Of a stretch of 64,000 nt of DNA, positions 49,601 through 58,927 are shown piece after piece; positions within the stretch are counted from its first letter, which is position 1; each line of letters starts with the position of its first letter. The position numbers and the translations under genes are program-made. The stretch is from a virus. The stretch is from positions 1 to 64,000 of the IMG/VR virus record IMGVR_UViG_3300044716_000973; one strand, written 5' to 3'. Under the pieces are notes generated by a model, which worked only from the letters and a program-made list of their open reading frames with translations, was not told where the DNA came from and did no database searches.

Positions 49601-51709
49601 ATGTCGACATTTGACTACATCCAAACATTCTATGTAAATCCTGATACGGTTGCTAGCGCTTCTGAAATCATGTTGACTTCCGTAGATCTATTCTTTAAGG
49701 CTAAGCCTGCGCAAAATGCAAACGTGAGTGGTGCTTTTAAACCAGGCATCAACGTTTGGATTTGCGAAGTAGAAAACGGAGATCCTAATCCGAATCGCGT
49801 GCTTGTGAATTCGGTAAAATCAATCGACTATGATTCTGTTAACATTAGTAATGATGCACAGACACCAACGGTTGTTGGATTTTCAAATCCAGTTTTAATT
49901 AAATCTGCACGGTTCTATGGCATTGTTATTAAGTATAACGATCCAGCATATGACATCTGGACCAATGTTCAGGGAGATAGACTGGTAGGAGCAGGCGGTG
50001 TAACTAATACTGCTTCACCAGGTTCACAGTCACGCTTTGATGGTTTCCTTTATAAGGCAACTAATTCAAGTAGCTATGACAAGTTTAGTAATAAAGATCT
50101 TAAGTTCAGTGTAAAGGTTGCACAATTTAATTCTGATAATATTACTATTCCACTTGTGAATAAAGACTATGAGTTCTTTACAATTGATCGAACAACAGTT
50201 GGAGCTATTGCAAGCGGCGAATATGTTTATCAAAACATTGCAGATGCTGCTGATATTACAGTTAACGTTTCTTCAACAAGCAATACAATTGTAAGAGCAT
50301 CTGGAACTGGAGTATTCTCCAACTATAGCATCAATGATAAAATTGTAGTTACTAACGGTTCAGTAAGAAATGTTCTTACAATTACAAACGTTATTGATGC
50401 TACTACTATGACTGTTGATAAATTCCCAAGCTTTACTGCTACTGGAATTGGACTTAAAGTTCCACCAGTCGGTGTTGCATATTATGTCGACTACACCAAG
50501 AATAAGATTTATCTTGTTGATTCTAATGCCGCAAATAGTGATTTTAAGTTTGTCACTGGTACAAGAATTATTGCAGAAAGATCTGGTGCTTCGGCAAACG
50601 TAGCTTCAATTGATAAATTCAAAGTTGATAACTTTCAACCGAAGTTCCTGATTGGTAATCCTACAACATCTGACTACTCGATGGTGTATGCAATTGCTAA
50701 CTCTACAGATTACATACCTGCAACGACAGACAATCTTGAGCTTTTGAAGTTTAATAATCCTCCAAGAGAATCATACATTCTTTCACGATCACTTGAAGTA
50801 ATCAACTCGAATCTGTTCGGTACCGAAAGAAAGTCAGCAGTTGTTAACGTAAGCTTTAATGTTGCGGTTGCTGAAGCAAATAGATTCTCTGTTCCTTATC
50901 TAAAGACGAACGAGCTTGATTTCTTCTTCTATCAAAATGATATCAATAATACCATTACTGCAACACGTGGCAGTATTACGAATTATGATACAGAAGTTGA
51001 TCGCAACGGTCTTGCTAAAACCAAGTACATCTCTAAGAAGATCTCATTTGGTGAAGGTAAGTATGCTGAAGACGTTGTAGTTTATCTGGCTGGTTATCGT
51101 CCATCTGGTACTCAGATTAAAGCTTATGCCAAGTTGCATAATTCTGCTGATAAAGATGCATTTGATGACAAAGCATGGACTCCGCTAGAGCTAAAGAATA
51201 ATACTGATAGATACAGCACAGAAGATCCAAAGGATATCTGGGAATACACTTATGGTCTTCCACAATATCCTGAAGTTCATGCTAGTTTATCTGGCAACTT
51301 CTTGACAACAAGCAGCAGTAACAATATCGTTACAACAGCTGATGTATCTTCAACTCTTGCAACTGGCGATCTAATCAGAATATACAGTATTCTTACTCCA
51401 CAGAATCATGAAGTGTTTCCAGTAGCTACTGTAACGGCGCCGGCATCTCCAGGTGCAACCGGCTCCATCACCGTCTTTAAACCAATTACAAATGCTAATA
51501 TTGTAGGTGATGTTGGTATTGAGAAGCTAAAATACAAGAACGTTGCTTGGAATAATATTGCCAACGATAACGTTGCTCGCTATGTAACTTCTTCTTATAC
51601 AGAGTTTGATACGTATAACACAATGCAGATTAAGATTGTTCTTCTTTCTGAGAACACTCACGTTGTTCCGAAGGTAGAGCAAATCCAAGTGATTGGAGTC
51701 TCTGCATAA
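49601..51709 (+). CDS. Virion structural protein of the tail (702 aa), family unknown
   Basis: STFDYIQTFYVNPDTVASAS-EIMLTSVDLFFKAKP starts like large structural proteins encoded between baseplate and fibre genes in cyanophage-like phages. Beta-rich, with EVENGDPNPNRVLVNSVKSI and repeated strand-turn patterns. No catalytic motif. By position it may connect fibres to the baseplate. Overlaps the next gene by one base. Confidence 0.7.
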   Translation: MSTFDYIQTFYVNPDTVASASEIMLTSVDLFFKAKPAQNANVSGAFKPGINVWICEVENGDPNPNRVLVNSVKSIDYDSVNISNDAQTPTVVGFSNPVLIKSARFYGIVIKYNDPAYDIWTNVQGDRLVGAGGVTNTASPGSQSRFDGFLYKATNSSSYDKFSNKDLKFSVKVAQFNSDNITIPLVNKDYEFFTIDRTTVGAIASGEYVYQNIADAADITVNVSSTSNTIVRASGTGVFSNYSINDKIVVTNGSVRNVLTITNVIDATTMTVDKFPSFTATGIGLKVPPVGVAYYVDYTKNKIYLVDSNAANSDFKFVTGTRIIAERSGASANVASIDKFKVDNFQPKFLIGNPTTSDYSMVYAIANSTDYIPATTDNLELLKFNNPPRESYILSRSLEVINSNLFGTERKSAVVNVSFNVAVAEANRFSVPYLKTNELDFFFYQNDINNTITATRGSITNYDTEVDRNGLAKTKYISKKISFGEGKYAEDVVVYLAGYRPSGTQIKAYAKLHNSADKDAFDDKAWTPLELKNNTDRYSTEDPKDIWEYTYGLPQYPEVHASLSGNFLTTSSSNNIVTTADVSSTLATGDLIRIYSILTPQNHEVFPVATVTAPASPGATGSITVFKPITNANIVGDVGIEKLKYKNVAWNNIANDNVARYVTSSYTEFDTYNTMQIKIVLLSENTHVVPKVEQIQVIGVSA

Positions 51710-51918
51710 TGTTAGTTGATACAAATCATCCAGGGTATGTAAAAGATACTGACTCTGGCGTTATCATAAATAACAATGAAGAAGAATATAAGAAGTTCTT
51801 AGCTGCAAGAGAAGCAAGCAAAAGAAACAACAGTTTGTGCAAGAGAATGACTGATGTTGAAAATGAATTACGTGATATCAAGTCTTTGCTCGTGCAGTTA
51901 GTACACAGGAATAATTAA
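51709..51918 (+). CDS. Small coiled-coil protein of the fibre cluster (69 aa)
   Basis: MLVDTNHPGYVKDTDSGVII followed by a charged helix (EEEYKKFLAAREASKRNNSL, RMTDVENELRDIKSLLVQLV) with heptad-like hydrophobics. It overlaps both neighbours by one base. It may trimerise or chaperone a fibre. A similar small helical gene follows the fibre at 58153. Confidence 0.68.
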   Translation: MLVDTNHPGYVKDTDSGVIINNNEEEYKKFLAAREASKRNNSLCKRMTDVENELRDIKSLLVQLVHRNN

Positions 51919-54230
51919 TGTCAAGACAAGTAGCTAACGTTGATATCATTACTGATAGCTTTGAAGTTTGGTTGCTCCAGACTAACGAGCTGCTGAATTC
52001 TTTTTCGACCGAAATTATTACTGCAAACACTACTGTTGCTAACACCGGTAATAATACTATTGCTCGTACCGCTCAGCTTTGGGGTACATTCGGTTCGAAT
52101 AACGTTGTAGTTACTACGGCGCTTCGTGGTGGTAATGTTAATGGTCTTTCTGCTAACCTTGTCATCACTACTAATGCTACAGCTTACGTTGCTGCAGACG
52201 CCGGTATTCGTGTTCTTGCCGGAAACAGCACCTCGAACAGCTACCTGAATCCAGTTGGTGTTTACCTTGGCTTAGGATCTGCTAATTCCTTTGTAAACAG
52301 TAGTCTGATTATAACACAATCTAGCAGTACTGTCAACACGAATATTACACCAACACGCATTCAAGTTGCAGATGCTACAACCACAGCAAACATGACTGCG
52401 AACGCTTTTAGTACTGGTCTGTTTGTTGCCAATACTACTATGGTAGCCATTGGTGCAAATGTCTTTGCAAATGCTACAACGATAGTTGTTGCCAACAGTT
52501 CATTCGACAGTAAGTTTGGTAACGGTTCTTGGTCTGGTATTGCTAATCTAGTAATTACACCAACCAACTACCTGATAATTTCTGGTGCTGCTAATGTAAC
52601 ATCAAATGCTAACTTTGCAAATACGATTGTTGTAACTGGTAATGCTACATTATCCAATACACTAGCTGTAACAGGCAACGTTACATTATCGAACACTCTA
52701 GCCATAACTGGCAATGCTACTTTGTCAAACACTATTGCTGTGACAGGTAATGCTACATTCTCAAATGCCGTTGCTATCACAGGTAATGCTACATTCTCAA
52801 ACACAATTGCTGTTACTGGCAATGCCACATTATCCAACACACTAACAGTAGTTGGTCTAGCAAATGCTTCTGGCAATGTAAATACAACAACAGTGAATGC
52901 AAACGTTTCGATGAATGTCGGCGCTAACGTAAATCTTTCAAATACAAGAATTACGGTAGGTACCGGTAGTGTTAATACATTCATTACAGCCACTGCAATC
53001 GAAACCGATGGTACATTAACAGTTGCTGATGCTGCTACATTATCTAATACATTGGCGGTTACTAATACTACAACACTATCAAATACACTAACTGTTGCCG
53101 GTCTTGCATCACTAAATGCTGCACTAAATACCACAACTGCAAATGCTTCTGTCGCTGTGAATGTTGGCGCCAATGTCAATCTTACATTAGATAGATTTAA
53201 TGTTGGCAATAATAGTGTTAATACATTCATTACAGCCACTGCGATCGAGACAGACGGCACACTTACCGTTTTTGGTGCTACTGCATTATCTAACACACTT
53301 GGTGTAACCGGTCTAACCACTCTTTCTGGTAACCTAAACACTACAACAGCAAATGCTTCGGTTGGAATCAATGTTGGTGCTAACGTAAATCTTTCAAATA
53401 CAAGAATTACAGTCGGTACTAGTTCTGAGAATACGTTCATTACAGCTACCGGTATTGAAACTGATGGTACTCTATCGGTTGCTAATACTACAACACTATC
53501 AAATACGTTGAGTGTAACTGGTGCAGCTACATTCTCAAACACTATTAGTGTAACAAATACCGCTACGTTCTCAAATACGATTACGGTTACCGGCGCAGCC
53601 AGCTTTGGAAACACAATTGCTGTAACTAATTCTGCTACACTATCAAATACACTGGGTGTAACCGGATTAAGTACTCTTTCTGGTGGCATGAATACCACGA
53701 CAGCAAATGCATCAGTTGCAATGAATGTTGGTGCCAATGTTAATCTTACATTAACAAGAATTACAGTAGGTACCGGCAGTGTTAATACATTCATTACATC
53801 CACTGCAATTGAAACTGATGGAACCCTTGGTGTTCTTGGTGCAACAACACTATCAAACACTGTTACAATTGGTGGAACTACTACATTCAAATCAGATTAT
53901 GTAGTTGATGTATCTGCAAATGGTGATATTGGAAACGTAATTGGACCAGTGCTAATCTATACATTCACTAAAGCAACATATTCATCGGCCAAGTTTGAAG
54001 TTCAAGTAAAGAAAGGTAGTAACACCCAGCTTTCTGAACTTGTGCTTGCTCATAATGGTACCACCGATGCATATGTGACTGTCTATGGTACAGTTGCTTC
54101 AAATGGTGCCGCATCTCCTCTTGGAACATTTGTAGCAAATACTGGTTCTTCAGATACCAATGTGAATTTATATCTTCAACAAACCGTTGCAAATTCCGCG
54201 GTTAAAGTTATAGCTCATCTAATTAAGTAA
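51918..54230 (+). CDS. Repeat-rich tail fibre/adhesin (770 aa)
   Basis: The N-terminus [20 protein letters not shown] is a likely attachment domain. The main body consists of 12-residue units of type [12 protein letters not shown] (six in tandem at about 241-312) and a longer unit [20 protein letters not shown] ... [13 protein letters not shown] that recurs four to five times, which would give a beta-helix or beta-prism shaft. The C-terminus ([37 protein letters not shown]) is a compact tip. Thr/Asn/Ala make up most of the shaft. Function: host binding or fibre shaft. Confidence 0.78.
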   Translation: MSRQVANVDIITDSFEVWLLQTNELLNSFSTEIITANTTVANTGNNTIARTAQLWGTFGSNNVVVTTALRGGNVNGLSANLVITTNATAYVAADAGIRVLAGNSTSNSYLNPVGVYLGLGSANSFVNSSLIITQSSSTVNTNITPTRIQVADATTTANMTANAFSTGLFVANTTMVAIGANVFANATTIVVANSSFDSKFGNGSWSGIANLVITPTNYLIISGAANVTSNANFANTIVVTGNATLSNTLAVTGNVTLSNTLAITGNATLSNTIAVTGNATFSNAVAITGNATFSNTIAVTGNATLSNTLTVVGLANASGNVNTTTVNANVSMNVGANVNLSNTRITVGTGSVNTFITATAIETDGTLTVADAATLSNTLAVTNTTTLSNTLTVAGLASLNAALNTTTANASVAVNVGANVNLTLDRFNVGNNSVNTFITATAIETDGTLTVFGATALSNTLGVTGLTTLSGNLNTTTANASVGINVGANVNLSNTRITVGTSSENTFITATGIETDGTLSVANTTTLSNTLSVTGAATFSNTISVTNTATFSNTITVTGAASFGNTIAVTNSATLSNTLGVTGLSTLSGGMNTTTANASVAMNVGANVNLTLTRITVGTGSVNTFITSTAIETDGTLGVLGATTLSNTVTIGGTTTFKSDYVVDVSANGDIGNVIGPVLIYTFTKATYSSAKFEVQVKKGSNTQLSELVLAHNGTTDAYVTVYGTVASNGAASPLGTFVANTGSSDTNVNLYLQQTVANSAVKVIAHLIK
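52638..52853 (+). repeat. Tandem 36-bp repeats coding for 12-residue fibre units (6 copies)
   Basis: Six consecutive 36-base units, each encoding a variant of [12 protein letters not shown]. Third codon positions vary strongly while the protein pattern is kept, so the repeats are maintained at protein level rather than recently copied. Confidence 0.75.
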
Positions 54231-54237
54231 GGTTGAC

Positions 54238-55539
54238 ATGGCAAACACTAATTTTAAAGTAGATAATGGATTATTAGTAAACGGTGATTCTACATTTACT
54301 TCAAATGTAGAAATTACACAGCACATGAGAATTCGTCAGACTCTCGCAGTCAACGGTTCGCTAGAGGTTGTAGGAAACCTTACATTTAGTAATACAGAGA
54401 TCAGCGGTGAGTTGATCCCGAATGCAAATGGTGTCCTACTTGGTAATACAACGAGAACATTCACGGTATCTGCCGACAATCTAAGTCTTTCAAACTCTAT
54501 TATTAATGCCAACGGAACAACAATTAATATTCGTGCCGGTGATGGTATTATTGCAAACGCAACAGGTTTGATTGTAAACGCTACTTCTATCTCTAATGGT
54601 ATTTTGAACATTGGTCAAGGTGGCACAAATGGATCAACACGTGCCGCTGCCATAAACAATCTTCTTCCAGCTCAAGGCAGTGCAACCGGGTTCTTCCTAA
54701 GAACAGATGGTACCAACGTATCATGGATAAGCGGCATTGGACCACAGGGTGCTACTGGGGCTCAAGGTCCGACTGGCGCCCAAGGACCGGTTGGCGCACA
54801 GGGACCAATTGGCTTTACAGGATCACAAGGTGCTACTGGAGCTCAAGGAGCTCAGGGCCCATCTGGTGCTACAGTTCAAGGTCCGGCTGGCGCTACTGTT
54901 CAGGGTCCAGTAGGATTTACAGGATCACAAGGTATCACTGGAGCACAAGGACCTTCTGGGGCTACTGTACAAGGTCCTCCCGGTGTTACTGTTCAGGGTC
55001 CAGTAGGATTTGTCGGATCTACCGGACCAATGGGTCCAATGGGACCAACAGGTCCTCAAGGCTCTACAGGACCAATGGGTCCAATCGGACCAATGGGACC
55101 AACAGGTCCTCAAGGTGCAATAGGTCCTATGGGTCCAATAGGTCCACAAGGTCCAGCAGGCGCAACAGTTCAAGGTCCTCCTGGTGCTACGGTTCAAGGA
55201 CCGACTGGACCACAAGGACCTTCTGGTTCTACCGTGCAAGGACCAGCCGGACCTCCAGGACCTCCAGGATCTACTGTTCAGGGTCCCGCAGGACCTCCAG
55301 GCGCTACTGTTCAAGGTCCAGCTGGACCTCCTGGTGCTACTGTGCAAGGACCTGCTGGTCCTCCTGGTGCTACTGTACAAGGACCTGCTGGACCTCCAGG
55401 ACCTCCAGGAAGTAATGCGACAGCGGGCGCGCCACTTCTGCGTCACGTAACATCAGGTTATACTGGCGGTGGACAGGTGTTTGTGCAGGGTCCACAACCA
55501 TCAGCATCAGCAACTGGCGATATCTGGATTCAAATCTAA
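54238..55539 (+). CDS. Collagen-like tail fibre protein (433 aa)
   Basis: The N-terminal part (1-165) has strand repeats ([40 protein letters not shown]). From about 166 to 405 it is collagen-like (Gly-X-Y), with many GPQ, GPM, GPP and GAQ triplets. The pattern is broken regularly by GATVQ, which shifts the Gly phase by two. The C-terminus ([27 protein letters not shown]) is a small knob. It probably forms a trimeric fibre. GPPGPP runs are possible substrates for prolyl hydroxylation. Confidence 0.85.
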   Translation: MANTNFKVDNGLLVNGDSTFTSNVEITQHMRIRQTLAVNGSLEVVGNLTFSNTEISGELIPNANGVLLGNTTRTFTVSADNLSLSNSIINANGTTINIRAGDGIIANATGLIVNATSISNGILNIGQGGTNGSTRAAAINNLLPAQGSATGFFLRTDGTNVSWISGIGPQGATGAQGPTGAQGPVGAQGPIGFTGSQGATGAQGAQGPSGATVQGPAGATVQGPVGFTGSQGITGAQGPSGATVQGPPGVTVQGPVGFVGSTGPMGPMGPTGPQGSTGPMGPIGPMGPTGPQGAIGPMGPIGPQGPAGATVQGPPGATVQGPTGPQGPSGSTVQGPAGPPGPPGSTVQGPAGPPGATVQGPAGPPGATVQGPAGPPGATVQGPAGPPGPPGSNATAGAPLLRHVTSGYTGGGQVFVQGPQPSASATGDIWIQI

Positions 55540-56105
55540 TGGCAATGCACTATTGGAACGGATCATCATGGGCAATAGTTAATAACTCAAATACTGGTGA
55601 TCTTACGTATGAAGATGCTGGCGCGGTTTTTCGTATTTGGAATGGTTCAGAATGGTTATATACAACCAACGCTAAAGTTTATAATGGAAGTACTTGGAAG
55701 GGGTTTGTCGACCAGGTTCAATTAAGTAACGATGGTGCGTCAAATGTTACTTATGGCGGTGGGGCTGAAGCTTATTGGGCTATATACTCTTCGGGATCTG
55801 TGATTTATAGCCAAGATAATTCTTATTGGGATTATCCATGGATTGTAAACCCAGCTAATTCAAATCAGTACCAGATTTATGTAGATTTTCAGAGCGGGGA
55901 ACCTTTAGAAAATACAAGCGATCCTCTAAATCAATGGTTAGATCTTAGCACTACTCGTGTTTGGAGAGTTTTTGCGAATGAGTTTAATTCGTCAGCTTTT
56001 GCAATTCTTAATGCAGAAATTCGTCATAAAACAACTCAAGTATCAGTTGCAACTAATCAATTTACCTTATACGCAACAACAACAGGAATCCCGGTTCCTC
56101 AATAA
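55539..56105 (+). CDS. Fibre-cluster protein, Trp/Tyr-rich (188 aa)
   Basis: Overlaps the collagen-like gene stop by one base. The start [20 protein letters not shown] and FRIWNGSEWLYTTNAKVYNG show repeated WNGSxW motifs, typical of short beta-hairpin repeats that bind surfaces or sugars. The C-terminal half (YWDYPWIVNPANSNQYQIYV) is beta-rich. Likely a receptor-binding tip or a fibre accessory protein. Confidence 0.72.
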   Translation: MAMHYWNGSSWAIVNNSNTGDLTYEDAGAVFRIWNGSEWLYTTNAKVYNGSTWKGFVDQVQLSNDGASNVTYGGGAEAYWAIYSSGSVIYSQDNSYWDYPWIVNPANSNQYQIYVDFQSGEPLENTSDPLNQWLDLSTTRVWRVFANEFNSSAFAILNAEIRHKTTQVSVATNQFTLYATTTGIPVPQ

Positions 56106-56116
56106 GAGAATAACAA

Positions 56117-56446
56117 ATGGCAATTAAGGCAAATTTACAAATCGACCAAGGCGCTGATTTCAGTACAGAAATCGACGTGCTTGATGATGCCGGAGAAGTA
56201 GTAGATCTAACTGGTTATTCCGGTGCAGCACAGATGCGCAAGCACTATACTTCTTCTACGTCAACAGCTTTTAATGTTGCCATTAATGCTTCTGGTGGTA
56301 GTGTTACGTTGTCAATGAATGCTGCAACATCTGCCAACGTAACAGCTGGTAGATATGTTTATGACTGTGAACTGACAAGTTCTGGCAATACAGTCTCTCG
56401 TCTGGTTGAAGGTATTGTAACAGTTACTCCTCAAGTTACGAGGTAA
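56117..56446 (+). CDS. Small beta-sandwich virion protein, BppU-like (109 aa)
   Basis: MAIKANLQIDQGADFSTEID followed by VLDDAGEVVDLTGYSGAAQM and ending VSRLVEGIVTVTPQVTR resembles the N-terminal domain of baseplate upper proteins (a chain of strands with 'qG-df' and 'dltG-sa'). Such domains mount receptor-binding proteins on the tail. Confidence 0.68.
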   Translation: MAIKANLQIDQGADFSTEIDVLDDAGEVVDLTGYSGAAQMRKHYTSSTSTAFNVAINASGGSVTLSMNAATSANVTAGRYVYDCELTSSGNTVSRLVEGIVTVTPQVTR

Positions 56447-56448
56447 TC

Positions 56449-56709
56449 ATGGCTCTCAAAGCTAGAATTGTACAGAATTCTCAGATGGTTGCAAGAGTTA
56501 CCACATCAGGTGACTCTCTTGCATCATCTAAACCAGTAACTCTTAAGAATCAAATTAACGAAATTCGTAGCATTGAAGATTTTGGCGATGTTGACGAGGT
56601 GAATGTAACATCCGGTGCTACTTTAGTGTATAATTCCACAAGTGATAAATATGAAGTAAGACCGCTCGAAATCGGAGACCTCGGTAATATCGACGGAGGC
56701 ACATTTTAA
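56449..56709 (+). CDS. Small fibre-cluster protein with DGGTF end (86 aa)
   Basis: Begins MALKARIVQNSQMVARVTTS two bases after the previous stop. Its last residues DIDGGTF-like NIDGGTF match the end (LDGGTF) of the longer fibre encoded at 56728, suggesting a shared function of this C-terminal motif. No wider family is recognised. Confidence 0.65.
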   Translation: MALKARIVQNSQMVARVTTSGDSLASSKPVTLKNQINEIRSIEDFGDVDEVNVTSGATLVYNSTSDKYEVRPLEIGDLGNIDGGTF

Positions 56710-56727
56710 ACTTGTTGAGGAACAATA

Positions 56728-58149
56728 ATGGCTAACCAAATTCAGATCAAAAGATCTTTAAATACTGCCACTCCTCCGTCATTAGCTAATGGTGAACTGG
56801 CTTTTACTGCAAACGGCGATCATCTCTTTATCGGGTCGAACGGCGCGTCTATCACCATTGGTGGTAAATTTAATCCTGGTGTTCTCACCGCAAATCAAGC
56901 TCTTGTTGCCAATGGCACTGGATATCTTGATGCAGTAAAAGCAGATGCTCTTACTGTGCGTACGATTACTGCAAATGGTACAGCAACTCCTGGTGCTGGA
57001 TATCTTCTTTCTGTAGATTCTGGTGGTAATACCTACTGGCTAGATCAGGGTGCAGTTTCAATTAACGTTGCTGCAGTGTATGCGTGGACAAACACACATA
57101 CATTCTCTATTAGTACCTCCAGCTCAAACACATCTACCGGTGCAGTTGTAATCACTGGCGGTTTAGGTGTTGGTGGCAAAATCCATACTAACGATTTTTC
57201 TGTTGGTAACTCTACAGTTAATTCTAGTCTGAGTGCTACAACACTTACTGTTGCAAACGTTTCTGCGTCTTTTGCAGTCAATGCCGCAGTCATTTCTGCC
57301 GGCAGTGGTGCTTTTATTGCCAATGCAAGTCAAATAACGCTTGCTGGCGGCGTAGGCATCTCTGCCAACGGTGGAATAGGCTCGGCTGGACAGGTTCTTC
57401 ACTCTAATGGTTCTTCTGTATACTGGTCAAACACAGTAGCAGATATTACTGCAGTAACCGCAGGTGATGGTCTTACCGGTGGTGGAACAACTGGCGACGT
57501 TACTCTAAACGTTGTTGGTTCGAACAGTATTAGCGTTGCTGCTGACTCGATCAGTGTTCCAACTGGTTCTACACTTACAGTCAACTCGACTGGTGTGCAT
57601 GTTAATAATGCTCTGTCGATTTCAGATCTTGTTCTTTCTGGCAACCTAACAGTTTCCGGTACGCTTACCACGATTGATACAAACAACCTTACAATTGAAG
57701 ATCCTATGATTAAGGTTGCTAACGGCAACGGTACAGATACCGTCGACGTTGGTTTCTATGGTATGTTCACAAATGGCGGAACCCGTTATACCGGTCTTGT
57801 TCGTGATGCAACAGACGGTGTTTATAAGCTCTTTACCGGTCTTGAATCTGAACCAACAACAACTGTTAATACGGCGGGTGTTGGCTATGGTCTTGCAGCA
57901 CTGGAAACTTATCTTTATTCCGGCGCTCTTGTATCACTTGGCAATACCTTTAGCATCACTGCAAATAGTGTTATTCCAGTACATATTTCTGCTAACACAC
58001 TTAAGCTATCGACTTTGACATCAGGTGGCATTCTTGTTGGTAACTCAACAAATGGTATGACTAACCTCGCAGTTGGTACAGACGGATACGTGTTACAGTC
58101 AAACGGCACATCTGTTGTTTATGGTACACTTGATGGAGGCACGTTCTAA
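56728..58149 (+). CDS. Tail fibre protein (473 aa)
   Basis: N-terminal IQIKRSLNTATPPSLANGEL then AFTANGDHLFIGSNGASITI is the adhesin head-piece seen in phage tropism proteins. The shaft has strand repeats (GNLTVSGTLTTIDTNNLTIE). A conserved block DVGFYGMFTNGGTRYTGLVR-DATDGVYKLF recurs in the 61044 fibre. The end is LDGGTF. The ATG at 56728 has GAGGAAC upstream. Likely a long or side fibre subunit. Confidence 0.78.
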   Translation: MANQIQIKRSLNTATPPSLANGELAFTANGDHLFIGSNGASITIGGKFNPGVLTANQALVANGTGYLDAVKADALTVRTITANGTATPGAGYLLSVDSGGNTYWLDQGAVSINVAAVYAWTNTHTFSISTSSSNTSTGAVVITGGLGVGGKIHTNDFSVGNSTVNSSLSATTLTVANVSASFAVNAAVISAGSGAFIANASQITLAGGVGISANGGIGSAGQVLHSNGSSVYWSNTVADITAVTAGDGLTGGGTTGDVTLNVVGSNSISVAADSISVPTGSTLTVNSTGVHVNNALSISDLVLSGNLTVSGTLTTIDTNNLTIEDPMIKVANGNGTDTVDVGFYGMFTNGGTRYTGLVRDATDGVYKLFTGLESEPTTTVNTAGVGYGLAALETYLYSGALVSLGNTFSITANSVIPVHISANTLKLSTLTSGGILVGNSTNGMTNLAVGTDGYVLQSNGTSVVYGTLDGGTF

Positions 58150-58152
58150 TTT

Positions 58153-58356
58153 ATGGAAGCCGAATTTGTTAATGAGTATATCAATCGCCTGACTGTAAAT
58201 TTACACGATTCCGTAAGTAAGAATGTTTTACATGAAGCAAGGCTGGCGCTGCTCGAAAAGAGTTACGCCAGCCTTCAAGTAGAACATCAACAGGCTCTTC
58301 TCGAACTCGAGAAGTTAAAGAAGAAAACTAAACCTTCGGAATCTCTACAACCATAG
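58153..58356 (+). CDS. Small coiled-coil protein (67 aa)
   Basis: Three bases after the fibre gene. Almost entirely helical with heptads (NVLHEARLALLEKSYASLQV, EHQQALLELEKLKKK). It ends inside the converging glycosyltransferase gene (29-base overlap). Likely an assembly chaperone or oligomerisation factor for the fibre before it. Confidence 0.62.
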   Translation: MEAEFVNEYINRLTVNLHDSVSKNVLHEARLALLEKSYASLQVEHQQALLELEKLKKKTKPSESLQP

Positions 58357-58927
58357 TTGTAGAGCCAATGTGACCACAACGAATTGATGGGTCACACCAT
58401 AACCTAAAGCCTTTAGTAATTGCTTTTTTGCAAAAATCAGTGTCTTCGCTGATCGTATTGCTGTGATCGAGAGCAGGATGATATTCGAACTGTGGATAAC
58501 CTACGCCTGCTAATACTTCTTTCTTGACAAGCACACAGCCAAAGCCACAACCACCAATGCCAACTAGATTCCAGTCCTTTGCATAGAGGTCTTCAGTTGT
58601 CATACGTGTACCAAACGGTTCGTAGATTTCAAGCATTTGTAGTTCGAGTCTTTGACGATACACACCAGAAACCAGATCTTTATCGTGAGCAAGAAGCTTC
58701 TTTAATGTATCCGGTGGAAACGTAATGTCATGATCGACTGAGAACAAATAATCAAATCCGCGTACAACCCAGTCTGCAATCAGGTTACGAACCTGATCCA
58801 CTCGGTATCCATAGAAGTATTGAAAGGTTGTTTCATATCCTTCAGGAACTTCCAGGTCATAGATGGATTTGAATGTATCTGCTTCAATATAACGAGCAGT
58901 TGGTATGGCAATTAAGATTTTTTTCAT
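58328..58927 (-). CDS. GT-A fold glycosyltransferase (199 aa)
   Basis: MKKILIAIPTARYIEADTFK starts a GT2-like fold. FDYLFSVDHDITFPPDTLKK provides the D-x-D metal site (DHD). The second half has GCGFGCVLVKKEVL and SEDTDFCKKAITKGFRLWCD, the acceptor-side ED motif. Overlaps the end of the larger glycosyltransferase by four bases. Probably modifies a phage virion protein or host glycan. Confidence 0.82.
   Translation of the reverse strand: MKKILIAIPTARYIEADTFKSIYDLEVPEGYETTFQYFYGYRVDQVRNLIADWVVRGFDYLFSVDHDITFPPDTLKKLLAHDKDLVSGVYRQRLELQMLEIYEPFGTRMTTEDLYAKDWNLVGIGGCGFGCVLVKKEVLAGVGYPQFEYHPALDHSNTISEDTDFCKKAITKGFRLWCDPSIRCGHIGSTTMVVEIPKV
58343..58364. repeat. 9-bp inverted repeat at the convergent gene ends
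   Basis: CTCTACAAC (58343-58351), CATA loop, GTTGTAGAG (58356-58364). No T-run on either side, so it is not a standard terminator. It lies where opposite transcripts meet and might stall or protect both 3' ends. Confidence 0.4.

Noticed and set aside
52638-52853. Regular 36-bp direct repeats that could look like a CRISPR array
   Set aside because: There are no spacers, the units are contiguous and in frame, and they encode a fibre repeat.
52568-53890. Long minus-strand open frame (440 codons) opposite the repeat-rich fibre gene
   Set aside because: It is the shadow of the repeats; its sequence is a Val/Thr/Pro-rich low-complexity repeat with no start signal, and the plus strand has a clear fibre protein in operon context.
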